From Brevibacterium sp. UCMA 11754 (GTDB lineage Bacteria > Actinomycetota > Actinomycetes > Actinomycetales > Brevibacteriaceae), in contig NZ_JACBOT010000011.1 in the NCBI RefSeq assembly GCF_021532275.1, positions 62,001 through 126,000 on the forward strand: DNA of 64,000 nucleotides. Reading direction: 5' to 3'. The number at the start of each line of letters is the position of its first letter. The stretch's first letter is position 1. Below the pieces are notes generated by a model that had not been told where the DNA came from, searched no databases, and worked only from the letters and a program-made list of their open reading frames with translations. This document shows positions 8,047 through 16,881 of this stretch, piece by piece. A program made the position numbers and the translations under genes.

Positions 8047-8667
8047 ATGCGGCTCAAGCGGGTACCGCAGGACACTGTCTTCTACGAACGTCTGTCCGAT
8101 CTGGTCGGGCAGATGCGGCAATGCAACCTGGTGCTTGCCGAACTCTCCGGAATCGAAGTCAGCGAACGTCGGCAGGTCGCAGACCGTCTCCGCGAGATCG
8201 GCGATCAAGCCGATGAAGACATGGGCGCCGTGCTCCGCGCGCTGCGCGAGAACTACATCACCCCGTTCGACCGCAATGACCTCTACCTGCTCGGTCATCA
8301 CATGCGAGACATCTGCCACCTTCTCCACGGTGCCGGATTCGTCCTTGCCTCGGAGGCCTTCGACGAACTGCCTTCCGGTGTCCTCGAAACCCTCGCGGTC
8401 CTGTCCAACCAGACCGACCACACCTCGCGGATGGTCACTCGGCTGCCGGGCAAACTCGATCAGTGGGACTACGTCGACTCCATCAACCGCCTCACCTATC
8501 AAGTAGAGGCCCTGCAATGGCGGATGTCTGACGCCGTGCCGAACTCGAAGCGCGGCCTGACGTACATGGCCGCGGTATCCCAGTTGGGGCAGGCCTTCGT
8601 GCGTGCCGCATACGGCTTCACCGAGCTGGGCAAGGTCGTCGCCGCCATCGCGATCAAGGAGTCGTAG
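8047..8667 (+). CDS. DUF47/PhoU-like accessory protein of the phosphate transporter
   Basis: The ATG at 8047 is chosen over one at 8002 because GGAGGAACGC sits just upstream. The 206-residue protein is all helical and carries PhoU-like features: FYERLSDLVGQMRQCNLVL, the acidic metal-binding ADEDMGAVLRALRENYITPFDRNDLYLL block (residues about 54-84), and a second half ending WDYVDSINRLTYQVEAL. DUF47 proteins are encoded with PiT phosphate permeases and are thought to control their opening or direction. The PiT gene starts three bases after this stop, confirming the pairing. It is distinct from PhoU of the Pst system, which is not seen near pstSCAB here. Confidence 0.88.
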   Translation: MRLKRVPQDTVFYERLSDLVGQMRQCNLVLAELSGIEVSERRQVADRLREIGDQADEDMGAVLRALRENYITPFDRNDLYLLGHHMRDICHLLHGAGFVLASEAFDELPSGVLETLAVLSNQTDHTSRMVTRLPGKLDQWDYVDSINRLTYQVEALQWRMSDAVPNSKRGLTYMAAVSQLGQAFVRAAYGFTELGKVVAAIAIKES

Positions 8668-8670
8668 TCC

Positions 8671-9681
8671 GTGGAGCTGCTCTTGGCGGGAGTCATCGTA
8701 ACTGCGGTGATCTTCGCCGGTTCGAACGGTTTCCATGATGCTGCGCTGACGATCGGCAATGCCGTCGTCGGACGCTCCATCAACGCACGGTGGGCACTGG
8801 GCCTGGCCGTCGTCTTCAACTTCATCGGCGCACTCTTGGGAGAGGGAATCGCCTCAGTCGTGGCCAATCAGATCGTCCACTTCGACGGCGACCCCGAGGT
8901 CATCCTCACCTCCTTGATCATCGCCTTTGTCGCCGCAACGGCGTGGAGTCTCTTCACCTACTATCTCGCGCTGCCTGTGTCCTCTACGCACTGCCTCATC
9001 GGCGGTCTCCTGGGTGCCGGGATCGTGCTGGGGTTCTCGGTCAACTCCGCCGAGGCGGTCAACTCGGTGATCCTGCCCCTCGTGATCTCGCCGATCCTCG
9101 GATTCGTACTCTCTTGGGGCCTGACGGCTCTGCTGTCGAAGACCTTTGCCGCCTCACCGCCCAAACCGCTCTTCCGCGGTGCGCGCATGGTCGACTCGGT
9201 GCTCACCGCCTCGCTGTCGCTGGTCCACGGCGTTCAGGACGCACAGAAGATCGCGGCCCTGGTCATGGTCGGGCTCCTCGCCGTGGACGCCAACCCGTAC
9301 ACCGAGCTCTCCGTCGTCGAGATCTCCTGGCCGGTGCGGCTGATCATCGCGGGAGCGCTGGCGATCGGCACCGGCCTGAGCGGGTGGCGAGTTGTCCGCA
9401 CACTGTCGGTTCGCATGGCCGGTCTCGACCCGCTGAAGTCCGCGACAGCAGATGCCACCGCCACGGTGCTCATGTACACGGCGGCGCTCATTATGCGGGT
9501 GCCGGTGTCGCTGACCTTCATCCTCGGATCTGCCATCCTCGGAACCCAGTTCGCCGGACGCCAGGGTCGCGCCCGCGCCCGCTTCATCGTTCCCATCGCC
9601 GGGGTCTGGGTGCTGACCATTCCCGCGGCCGCGGCGTTGGCGATCTGCCTCGGCCTGGTGGTCAGGGTCTTCACCGGCTGA
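8671..9681 (+). CDS. pit: PiT-family low-affinity inorganic phosphate transporter
   Basis: This 336-residue membrane protein has about ten hydrophobic segments. Both PiT repeat signatures are present: GSNGFHDAALTIGNAVVGRSI near residues 13-33 and TASLSLVHGVQDAQKIAALVM near 170-190. These GxNDxA-like motifs form the phosphate and cation site. The start is GTG with AAGGAG upstream, three bases after the DUF47 stop, so the two are translationally coupled. PiT permeases import metal-phosphate complexes with protons when phosphate is ample, complementing the high-affinity Pst system at 16-20 kb. It is convergent with the DUF4383 gene, with only four bases between stops. Confidence 0.93.
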   Translation: MELLLAGVIVTAVIFAGSNGFHDAALTIGNAVVGRSINARWALGLAVVFNFIGALLGEGIASVVANQIVHFDGDPEVILTSLIIAFVAATAWSLFTYYLALPVSSTHCLIGGLLGAGIVLGFSVNSAEAVNSVILPLVISPILGFVLSWGLTALLSKTFAASPPKPLFRGARMVDSVLTASLSLVHGVQDAQKIAALVMVGLLAVDANPYTELSVVEISWPVRLIIAGALAIGTGLSGWRVVRTLSVRMAGLDPLKSATADATATVLMYTAALIMRVPVSLTFILGSAILGTQFAGRQGRARARFIVPIAGVWVLTIPAAAALAICLGLVVRVFTG

Positions 9682-9685
9682 GACG

Positions 9686-10147
9686 TCACCGCTGTGCCGC
9701 AGCGTGAGCCTTCCGGCCGAAGACGATCCCGGTCGTGATCATGGCTGCTGCGAGGACGAAGTGCAGCCAGTTGTCAGCGGTGTTGAGCGGAACGAAGTTG
9801 CCCATGGACTCCATCGGAACGACGAGGCCGTAGATCCACAGCACGGCGTAGATGATGCCTCCGACGATGAGGTAGGTCTTGGCCAGTCGGCGTGACTTGA
9901 GCCCGAGCAGGCCGACGACGCCGAAGAGCAGATGGACGATGTTGTGCAGCACCGAGACCTGGAAGATCCCCAGCAGCGCGGCTTGTGAATGATGCCCGGC
10001 GAACATCATCGTGTCCAGGTTCTGGGTGATGCCCGGGACGAAGCCCAAGATGCCCACGAGGAGGAACACGGCTCCGAAGATGCCTGAGATGATCTGGACG
10101 CCGGTGCGGTCGGTGTGAGCTGATGATGAAACTATGTGAGTGCTCAT
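9686..10147 (-). CDS. DUF4383 membrane protein
   Basis: The 153-residue protein has four membrane helices (about 20-40, 62-85, 92-112, 126-146). It carries the DUF4383 pattern FAGHHSQAALLGIFQVSVLHNIVHLLFGVVGLL and ends TADNWLHFVLAAAMITTG. The family is common in actinobacteria and has no known role. The His residues around FAGHH and HNIVH are typical of it. The ATG start has GGATC a few bases upstream. It is divergent from the histidine kinase gene at 10204. Confidence 0.85.
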   Translation of the reverse strand: MSTHIVSSSAHTDRTGVQIISGIFGAVFLLVGILGFVPGITQNLDTMMFAGHHSQAALLGIFQVSVLHNIVHLLFGVVGLLGLKSRRLAKTYLIVGGIIYAVLWIYGLVVPMESMGNFVPLNTADNWLHFVLAAAMITTGIVFGRKAHAAAQR

Positions 10148-10203
10148 GACGATCCTTTCGAAGACTCTCGTCGTACATCAGCGGATTCGGAGCGGATTTC
10201 GTC

Positions 10204-11598
10204 GTGGATGGGTTCCGTCGAGGCTTTTCTGCCGTGGCTTTCGAATGCACCCGGTATTCCGAGCTGATCGAGTGCCGCGACGGTAGTCTGGTGACGGTGA
10301 AGGCTCGCGTGGCAAAGTTGTGGCGCAGGCTGCTGGTCCTGCTGATCGGCGGCGTCATCGCCGTGCCCTACGCGGCGGTCGTGATCTGGATCGTGACTGC
10401 CTCGAACCGGGTCGGCAACCGCGCCGATTCGCTGACCATCATCGTCGTCGGAATCATCGCTTTCGCGCTGCTGTGCATTCCAGCATTCCTCGCCGTCATC
10501 CGCGCCCTCGAACGCACACTGGCCGAGCAGCTGCTCGAACTGAGCATCCCCACCCCGCCGAGGCGGCCCCGAACGGCCGATCGACTGCGCGGTGCCCTGT
10601 TCTACTTCGGTCACACCTTCGCCGGCGCACTGCTCCTGCTCACGATCGTCGTCCTGGTCCCAGCCGCCATCGTTCTGGCCGCCGACCCCCAACAGGCTCA
10701 TGAACTCTCCGACGGTCTGATCGGAACCGAGACGAGCCTGGCGGCCACCGTACTGCCCGCAGGGCTGATCCAGGCCCTCGCCGTGGGAATCCTGCTGATG
10801 TGCATCGCCATCATCGTCGTGGAGGGATACTTTCTGCCGAACTATGCACTCATTCTCCTCGGCCCGTCGGCGGCCGACCGCTCGGAGCTCGCTGGTCGCG
10901 AGCGGGCCCGCCGGTTCCGCCGCACGGTGCTTGCCCGCGAGGTCCACGACTCGATCGGCCACGCTCTGACCGTGACGACGATGCAGGCGGCAGTCGCCAA
11001 GCGCGCACTGCAGACATACCCCACCATCGCCGAGGCGGCCGTTGACGAAATCGCCCGCACCGGACGTGAGGCGGTGGCCGAGTTGGACCACATTCTCGCG
11101 CTGCTCCGCACGGAGGCCGATCTGGAGGCAGATGATGATGCCGTCATCAGTGCGGAAACGGCACAACCACCTCGGCGAACTATCGAGGATTTCGAGGTCC
11201 TGGCCCAGGAAGCGAGATCAGTGGGGCACCCGACCCAGCTGAGAATCAGAGGCGACATGGGCTCATTGCCTTCAGTCGTGGCGCACGAGCTGCATCGGAT
11301 CGTGCGGGAGGCTCTGACGAACTCGCTTCGCCACGCCTCAGTCCCGGGGGCCTCGGTGTCGATCAGCGTCGATGCGAGATGCGTGACGTTGACGGTGAGC
11401 AACGCCTGCGTGGTGAACACCAGTGGCGCGAGGAGCAATGCGGGTACAGGCCGGGGTCTGCAGGGGATCAGAGAGCGTGTTGAGCTCTTCGGCGGGAAAG
11501 TTCGGTGGACTGCAGATGGTGGCTCATGGACGCTTGAGGCCGTGCTGCCGACAGACAGCGGCACTGTACGAGTTGCGAACGAGGAGAGGCAGACATGA
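10204..11598 (+). CDS. two-component sensor histidine kinase (HisKA_3 / NarL-type)
   Basis: This is a membrane kinase that phosphorylates the LuxR-type regulator encoded next. Four membrane helices (residues about 40-65, 75-98, 140-162, 188-215) are followed by the phospho-acceptor helix LAREVHDSIGHALTVTTMQ, with His near residue 248. The ATP-binding domain has an N box (HRIVREALTNSLRHA) and a G box (GTGRGLQGIRERVELFGG). The GTG at 10204 gives 464 residues. A GTG at 10291 is also possible, since neither has a good SD and the first 29 residues look atypical. The stop overlaps the regulator start (ATGA). The signal is unknown. Confidence 0.88.
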   Translation: MDGFRRGFSAVAFECTRYSELIECRDGSLVTVKARVAKLWRRLLVLLIGGVIAVPYAAVVIWIVTASNRVGNRADSLTIIVVGIIAFALLCIPAFLAVIRALERTLAEQLLELSIPTPPRRPRTADRLRGALFYFGHTFAGALLLLTIVVLVPAAIVLAADPQQAHELSDGLIGTETSLAATVLPAGLIQALAVGILLMCIAIIVVEGYFLPNYALILLGPSAADRSELAGRERARRFRRTVLAREVHDSIGHALTVTTMQAAVAKRALQTYPTIAEAAVDEIARTGREAVAELDHILALLRTEADLEADDDAVISAETAQPPRRTIEDFEVLAQEARSVGHPTQLRIRGDMGSLPSVVAHELHRIVREALTNSLRHASVPGASVSISVDARCVTLTVSNACVVNTSGARSNAGTGRGLQGIRERVELFGGKVRWTADGGSWTLEAVLPTDSGTVRVANEERQT

Positions 11599-12233
11599 GC
11601 ATCAGGGTGGTCCTCATCGACGATGAGCCGTTGGTCCGCGCCGGGCTCGCGGCGATCATCGACTCGGACACTGGACTCGAAGTGGTCGGCGAGGCCGGCG
11701 ACGGTGCCGACGCAATCGACCTCGTCCAGCGCACGCAGCCCGATATCGCCATCATGGACGTGCGCATGCCGCAGCTCAACGGACTCGAAGCGACTCGATT
11801 GCTCGTGGCGCGGCAGGACCCTCCACGTGTGCTCATCCTGACCACCTTCGACAGCGACGACTACGTCTTCGAAGCGCTGCGTGCCGGTGCCGATGGCTTC
11901 GTGCTCAAGCGGGCCCAGCCGGAGGAACTCATCCGAGCTGTGTACGTCGTGGCCGGTGGGGAGGTGCTCCTGTATCCGCAGAAGGTGCGTGAGATGGCAG
12001 CTCAGGCGGGGCGGCGCGAAGACCTGGCCAGTGTTGCCCAGCTGAGCAGTCGCGAGCAGGAGGTGCTCTCACTCATGGCGCGCGGTCTGAGCAATGTGGA
12101 GATCGCCGGTGAACTGTTCCTCGGCAGTGAGACAGTCAAGACCTATGTCAGCTCGCTGCTCGGCAAGCTCGGCGCCAGGGACCGGACTCAAGCCGTCATC
12201 AGAGCCTTCGAATCGGGTTTCATCACCCTCTGA
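11595..12233 (+). CDS. LuxR/NarL-family response regulator
   Basis: The receiver domain (residues 1-120) has the acidic pair DDEP, the phospho-acceptor Asp in IAIMDVRMPQLNGLEA (about residue 55), the Thr in LTTF and the Lys in VLKRAQP. A linker leads to a C-terminal LuxR helix-turn-helix with LSSREQEVLSLMARGLSNVEIAGELFLGSETVKTYVSSLLGKLG split over about residues 148-192. It is coupled to the kinase by ATGA and should bind DNA after phosphorylation. The likely target is the membrane protein gene just downstream. The stop codon is embedded in the first unit of a short tandem repeat. Confidence 0.92.
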   Translation: MSIRVVLIDDEPLVRAGLAAIIDSDTGLEVVGEAGDGADAIDLVQRTQPDIAIMDVRMPQLNGLEATRLLVARQDPPRVLILTTFDSDDYVFEALRAGADGFVLKRAQPEELIRAVYVVAGGEVLLYPQKVREMAAQAGRREDLASVAQLSSREQEVLSLMARGLSNVEIAGELFLGSETVKTYVSSLLGKLGARDRTQAVIRAFESGFITL

Positions 12234-12281
12234 GGGGCATGCTTCACCCTCTGAGGGATGCCGTTCACCCGTTCGGGGGAG
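12219..12281. repeat. degenerate 21-24-bp tandem repeat spanning the response-regulator stop codon
   Basis: Two units share CACCCTCTGAGGG (starting near 12219 and 12243), and a third decayed unit starts at 12264. The TGA in the first unit is the stop codon of the upstream gene, and the second unit repeats it. Confidence 0.7.
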
Positions 12282-12315
12282 TCTGTCAGGACGGCTACGG
12301 CGCGAGTGTTGAAGC

Positions 12316-13413
12316 ATGAAGACAACACAGAGCTATACACAATCAGGACATCCATCTCAATCGACGCGGGCACTCAATGTCGATGTCACTATGCTCGGCC
12401 TGAGCGCGGTCTGGTCACTGACCATGCTGGTCGTCTCCGTGCTGTGGGGGAGCGGACTGCTCGTCTCTCCGTTCGGTCATGCGCAACGGGGCGAGTACAG
12501 CACACTCTTGGACTATCTCTCCATCCCTGCTGGAGCAGCATGGGTCGGGTCCTGTGCGCTGCTGAGCCTGACCCTCGCATCGACCCTCCTGACCCTGCCA
12601 CGACTGCGCGGCAGAGCCGTCGCCGCAGCGGGAATCTTCGCGGTCTTCCTCACCCTCGTCACCACTATGGTCTTCACCGACACCTTGGTCTTGGCATACC
12701 TCGGCTACACCCTGAGCCTGCAGTTCCCGGCGATTCCCGTCGCCGTGCTCTGGCAGGGATTCATGCTGCTCGGCCCGGGGCTGTGGGCAGCGGTATGGGC
12801 ATCGCTGGAGGGCCGCAGGCGACGTAGCCGGGCAAGCGCCGATGGTGCGGCCGTGGATGCTTCTGTCGGCGAGGTCTCCGCCGCGGGGGTGACCTCTGTG
12901 AAGGCTGCCGAAGGTCGCCGGCCCGTCCAGGTCAGTGCCAAGATCGCCGTCGGCGTGGCCGTGGCGGTTCCCGTCATCTATGCATCCACTCGTATTCTGT
13001 GGGCACTGGGTATCCCGTTCGGGCTCAGCCCCGAGTTCTATTCCGCAGGCCTCCAGGTCGGGATGTGGCATTCAGGTCTCGCCTTGGCGATCGCCGGGTT
13101 GCTCGGAGCGCTGCTGACCCTGGGGCTGGTGCAGAGATGGGGAGAGAGGTTTCCGCGTTGGACAGGGCCGCTGGCAGGACGACGTGTGCCGATCCTCCTC
13201 GCGACGATACCCGCCTGCATCGTCACATTGGCGATGTTCACCGGAGGTATGGGCATGATCCGTACGGTTCTGCTCAACGGTGTCAGCATCAATGGCAACT
13301 GGGTGACGATCGGACCGACGCTGCTCTTCCCGCTGTGGGCTCTGGCCCTCGGTTGGGCCACCTATGCCTACCGTGCCAGGCGACTTGATGCCCGCGCTTC
13401 CAGGCGGCAGTGA
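12316..13413 (+). CDS. polytopic membrane protein of unknown function
   Basis: The 365-residue protein has about eight hydrophobic helices in two blocks separated by a soluble, Ala/Val-rich loop (about residues 172-208) that contains basic stretches. The N-terminal 20 residues are polar. Motifs such as ILWALGIPFGLSPEFY, PLWALALGWATYAYRARRL and WVGSCALLSLTL do not match a transporter family I can name. It follows the two-component pair on the same strand, 82 bases after the regulator, with a short repeat between. In this class of actinobacterial system the membrane protein is often the regulated target. That link is inferred from position alone. Confidence 0.65.
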   Translation: MKTTQSYTQSGHPSQSTRALNVDVTMLGLSAVWSLTMLVVSVLWGSGLLVSPFGHAQRGEYSTLLDYLSIPAGAAWVGSCALLSLTLASTLLTLPRLRGRAVAAAGIFAVFLTLVTTMVFTDTLVLAYLGYTLSLQFPAIPVAVLWQGFMLLGPGLWAAVWASLEGRRRRSRASADGAAVDASVGEVSAAGVTSVKAAEGRRPVQVSAKIAVGVAVAVPVIYASTRILWALGIPFGLSPEFYSAGLQVGMWHSGLALAIAGLLGALLTLGLVQRWGERFPRWTGPLAGRRVPILLATIPACIVTLAMFTGGMGMIRTVLLNGVSINGNWVTIGPTLLFPLWALALGWATYAYRARRLDARASRRQ

Positions 13414-13462
13414 CAGGTCGTTTCGGCATGCGCTTCTGCTGGGATCGGATGACCGTGTGCTC

Positions 13463-15172
13463 TCACCTGCGGCGGTGTCGGCGGCTGAGCGTCCTGTGTC
13501 GAAGCAGAGTGACCAGGCTGTGGATGAGCGCCGGCGCCGAGGCGATGAGCAGCAGGACGCCACCCAGTGTGGTCATGGACAGCAGCACTGCACCGCCGAT
13601 GACGAAACCGGTGAACAGCACGGCTGAGATCACCCCGCGGGCCAGAAGTTCGAGGCCCGCGACCCGGCGGTCCAGTTTGGGCGTAGCCACCGAGAGCTCA
13701 CCGTTCTCGAGCCTCTGGACCAGGCCGTCGAGGCGTCCCGGAAGGCCGAGCGTGAGGCGCACAAGGTTGATTGCCTCCTTCGCCACAGTGCCGGCGGCGC
13801 CGCCCTTCTCCTCCTCGATCAGCTCGCTCGCATAGGGTTCGACCACCTCCCAGATGTTGAACGAGGGATTGAGCGAACTGCACAGACCCGAGACCATGGA
13901 CAGCGAGCGAATGATGAGGAAGAGGTTCTCCGGCAGCTGCACGGGCAGATCCCGCACCACCGATTCGAAATCCGTGGAGAAGGCTCGCAGCTCCTTCTCA
14001 TCGACGTCGCGCAGCTGGGCGAACCCCATGCCTCCGAACCGTGCGAAGAGTCCCGTGAGAGAGCGTTCGAGCTCTTCCGTGTCCGCGCCGTCGAGCAGAA
14101 CTCCGATGAGTCCGACGCTTGCGACGAGGCGGCGGGAGTCCCGCATCGCCACGGCGATGAAGAGCTCCCGCAGGCCCGCGCGCAGATTCTCCGGCACGTG
14201 CCCCATCATCCCGAAGTCGATGAAGGTCAGGTGCCACCCCGCCCCCGCCGAGGCTGTCCCCGGGTGGGCAGGTGTCACGAAGATGTTGCCGGGGTGGGGG
14301 TCGGCGTGGAAGAACCCGGTCCGGAAGAGCTGATCGAACATTGTGTGCGCGAAGGTCGTCGCAACCTCGTGGGGGTCGATCCCGGCTCGACGCAGCGCAG
14401 CGACGTCGTTGGCCTTGATCGCCGTGACGTCCTCCAAGGTCAGCACCTGTGGTGTGGTCTGTTCCCAGACGATCTGCGGAGCATGCACCCTGGCCGACTC
14501 AGCCGCATCCACGGCGAAGGCCTCCGCATTCGCCGCTTCATGGAGATAGTCGATCTCCTCGAGGCTGACATGGGCGAACTCCTCGACCAGCGCCGGCATG
14601 TCGACGCGACGGGAGACGAACTGGACGCGGGAGAGCCATCCGGCGATCCGGCGCAGTGCACGCAGATCGACCTCGACGATATCGGCGATGCTCGGACGCT
14701 GGACCTTGACGACCACCTCGGCGAAGCCGTTCTCTGCGGCGATCTCCGGGGTCAGGGTCGCAGAGTGCGCCTGCCCCAGGGATGCCGCGGCCAATGGGCG
14801 AGATTCGAAGGAGGCGAAGGCATCAGTGAGTGCCATCCCCAACTGCGCTTCTGCAAGGTCGCGGATCTGGTCGAAGGGGACCGGGGCGACCTCGTCCTGC
14901 AGGCCCTCGAGTTCTCTGGTGATCTCGGGTGGGAGAACATCCATGCGCGAGGAGAGGAACTGACCGACCTTGATCATCAGACCGCCGAGTTCCACGGCCA
15001 GAGTGCGGAAACGCCTGGCCGTGGAACGCCAGCGCTCCACCCGACCTCTTGCCGCGAGATGACCCAGGCCGATTCGCGGCAGCGTCATCTCGAACCACCA
15101 GGCCATGACCATCTGGGCCGCGGCGAAGCGGAGGATCCGACCGTAACGAGCCCGAAGGGTTCGCGCCGCCAC
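13463..15172 (-). CDS. AarF/ABC1/UbiB-family atypical kinase
   Basis: The 569-residue protein has the full UbiB/ADCK signature. It contains the KxGQ-type helix LMIKVGQFLSSRMDVLP (about 65-80), the Ala-rich nucleotide loop PLAAASLGQAH (about 125-136), the lysine VKVQRPSI (about 152), the catalytic HADPHPGNIFV (about 287) and the metal-binding FIDFGMMG. Two C-terminal membrane helices close it. Bacterial members support isoprenoid-quinone or other lipid metabolism through ATPase activity; the lipid partner here cannot be told. It starts with GTG three bases after the PadR stop, so the two genes form an operon. Confidence 0.9.
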   Translation of the reverse strand: MAARTLRARYGRILRFAAAQMVMAWWFEMTLPRIGLGHLAARGRVERWRSTARRFRTLAVELGGLMIKVGQFLSSRMDVLPPEITRELEGLQDEVAPVPFDQIRDLAEAQLGMALTDAFASFESRPLAAASLGQAHSATLTPEIAAENGFAEVVVKVQRPSIADIVEVDLRALRRIAGWLSRVQFVSRRVDMPALVEEFAHVSLEEIDYLHEAANAEAFAVDAAESARVHAPQIVWEQTTPQVLTLEDVTAIKANDVAALRRAGIDPHEVATTFAHTMFDQLFRTGFFHADPHPGNIFVTPAHPGTASAGAGWHLTFIDFGMMGHVPENLRAGLRELFIAVAMRDSRRLVASVGLIGVLLDGADTEELERSLTGLFARFGGMGFAQLRDVDEKELRAFSTDFESVVRDLPVQLPENLFLIIRSLSMVSGLCSSLNPSFNIWEVVEPYASELIEEEKGGAAGTVAKEAINLVRLTLGLPGRLDGLVQRLENGELSVATPKLDRRVAGLELLARGVISAVLFTGFVIGGAVLLSMTTLGGVLLLIASAPALIHSLVTLLRHRTLSRRHRRR

Positions 15173-15175
15173 TGT

Positions 15176-15733
15176 TCAGTCCTCGGCGAGGATCGAATAC
15201 AATCTGCGCTTGGTGTCCTCGAGCGCGGTGACCGCCTCGGCGACCTGCTCCTTGCTGCCGGATCGGCCGACCTGAGCTGCTGCCTGCGCCAGCTCGACGC
15301 CGGCCTTGGCCAGGTTTGCGGCCCTGGGCGCTTCGGGCTTCTTCGCTGATTCCCATGGAGCATTGGACTCCGGCTCGGATGCGAGCTGTTCGCGTCCGTC
15401 CTCGGTGAGTGAATAGGTCTTGCGCCCGCTTGAGGACTCCGAGCTGATGAGGCCCTCATCCGTGAGCAGCTGCAGCGTCGGGTAGACCGATCCTGGGCTG
15501 GGCTTCCAGCTGCCGCCGCTGCGCTCTTCGATCTCTTGAATGATCTGGTAGCCGTGCATCGGGGCTTCGGCCAGCAGTGTGAGGATTCCGGCGCGGACAT
15601 CCCCGCGGTTCATGCGGAACGGCTGTTTGGGGTTGAAGGATGAGCGCAGCTGCTCCACCGCTTCCCAGATATTCGCCCCGCCCCAATCGCCGTTCCGACG
15701 AGAGAAACCTCCGTGATTGAATGGCTCGTTCAT
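15176..15733 (-). CDS. PadR-family transcriptional regulator
   Basis: The ATG at 15733 has a perfect GGAGGT Shine-Dalgarno at ideal spacing; a longer frame upstream has no such support. The 185-residue protein has an N-terminal Gly/Asn/Trp-rich tail, then the PadR winged helix: GDVRAGILTLLAEAPMHGYQ, IEERSGGSWKPSPGSVYPTL, EGLISSESSSGRKTYSLTEDG. A charged C-terminal helix mediates dimerisation. PadR proteins repress neighbouring genes and their own. A 9-bp-arm palindrome 30 bases upstream of the start (15764-15787) is the natural autoregulatory site. The co-transcribed AarF gene is the likely target. Confidence 0.9.
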   Translation of the reverse strand: MNEPFNHGGFSRRNGDWGGANIWEAVEQLRSSFNPKQPFRMNRGDVRAGILTLLAEAPMHGYQIIQEIEERSGGSWKPSPGSVYPTLQLLTDEGLISSESSSGRKTYSLTEDGREQLASEPESNAPWESAKKPEAPRAANLAKAGVELAQAAAQVGRSGSKEQVAEAVTALEDTKRRLYSILAED

Positions 15734-15763
15734 GATGACCTCCAGGTCTGATCGAATCGCCTT

Positions 15764-15787
15764 GACGATATATAACGATATATCGTC
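15764..15787. promoter_or_regulatory. palindromic operator upstream of padR
   Basis: GACGATATA (15764-15772) and TATATCGTC (15779-15787) are perfect inverted 9-bp arms around TAACGA. The site lies 31 bases upstream of the PadR start codon, where it would overlap the promoter, and is strikingly AT-rich for this genome. Confidence 0.7.
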
Positions 15788-15919
15788 GATGGGTTGCTGG
15801 GAAGGTCGTTCCGTCGACTGCGGAGGTAACTCCCAGACCAAGTTCAGGCCGGGGCGTGATGGCGAGGTCTCTTGGGTGGAGACCTCGCCCCTTAACCACT
15901 ATGAGCCGTGAATACAGGT

Positions 15920-15979
15920 AACGGTTGGTAACTTCGTCGCGATCCGAGCTCTTGGATCGCGACGAAGTTACCAACCGTT
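15920..15979. repeat. 26-bp perfect inverted repeat downstream of pstB
   Basis: Arms at 15920-15945 and 15954-15979 are exact reverse complements around an 8-base loop (GAGCTCTT). The element lies between the pstB stop (16038) and the padR promoter region. Neither side is followed by a T tract. It probably ends or protects the pst mRNA. A small mobile palindrome is an alternative. Confidence 0.85.
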
Positions 15980-16037
15980 GGACATTTTCGCTGAGGACTG
16001 CGGTCGCCGCCCACGCAGCCGCAGGCCAGACTTCAGA

Positions 16038-16817
16038 TCATCCGAAGCGGCCGGAGATGTAGTTCTCGGTCTCTTCCTTCTCGGGGTTGGAGAAGATCGT
16101 CGAGGTCTCGTTGAACTCGATGAGCTTGCCTGGCTTGCCGGTGCCCGCGATGTTGAAGAACGCTGTCTTGTCGGACACGCGAGCGGCCTGCTGCATGTTG
16201 TGGGTGACGATGACGACCGTGTACTGGTCCTTGAGGTCGTTGATGAGATCCTCGATGGCCAGTGTGGAGATCGGATCCAGCGCGGAGCACGGTTCGTCCA
16301 TGAGCAGGACCTCGGGCTCAACGGCGATAGCGCGGGCGATGCACAGGCGCTGCTGCTGACCGCCGGAGAGTCCTGAGCCGGGCAGGCTGAGACGGTCCTT
16401 GACCTCGTTCCAGAGGTTGGCGCCGCGCAGTGCACGCTCGGTGAGATCATCGGCCTCTGACTTGGTCATGCGGCGGCTGTTGAGACGCACACCGGCCAGC
16501 ACGTTCTCTTTGATGCTCATCGTGGGGAACGGATTCGCACGCTGGAAGACCATGCCGACCTCACGGCGCACGTTGACCGGGTCGACGCCTGCTCCGTAGA
16601 TGTCGTTGCCGTCCATGAGGACCTGACCGGAGACGCTGGCGCCCGGAATCACTTCGTGCATCCGGTTGAGTGTGCGCAGCACTGTGGACTTACCGCAGCC
16701 CGAGGGGCCGATGAGGGCCGTGACCGAGCGGGGCTTGATCTGCATCTGCACACCGTCGACGGCGCGGAAATCGCCGTAGAAGATGTCGAGATCCTTGATG
16801 TCGATCTGCTTGGACAA
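16038..16817 (-). CDS. pstB: phosphate ABC transporter ATP-binding protein PstB
   Basis: This 259-residue ATPase powers high-affinity phosphate import. It shows Walker [10 protein letters not shown] (about 35-43), Q-loop [12 protein letters not shown], the signature [14 protein letters not shown] (about 150), Walker B VLLMDEP and the switch His in VIVTHNMQQ. Length and motifs match PstB, including the FYGDFRAV opening. The predicted start is TTG at 16817. It lies 64 bases downstream of pstA on the same strand, last in the pstSCAB order. The 26-bp inverted repeat follows its stop. Confidence 0.96.
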   Translation of the reverse strand: MSKQIDIKDLDIFYGDFRAVDGVQMQIKPRSVTALIGPSGCGKSTVLRTLNRMHEVIPGASVSGQVLMDGNDIYGAGVDPVNVRREVGMVFQRANPFPTMSIKENVLAGVRLNSRRMTKSEADDLTERALRGANLWNEVKDRLSLPGSGLSGGQQQRLCIARAIAVEPEVLLMDEPCSALDPISTLAIEDLINDLKDQYTVVIVTHNMQQAARVSDKTAFFNIAGTGKPGKLIEFNETSTIFSNPEKEETENYISGRFG

Positions 16818-16881
16818 TGTGTTTCCCTATCTGTGGAATGTCTGGAACAAGTATGGCGTGCCTCGGGGTCTCAGCGCTTCA

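Noticed and set aside
8790..9707. Plus-strand 305-residue frame over the PiT gene
   Set aside because: Arg/His-rich shadow; the correct frame encodes both PiT signatures.
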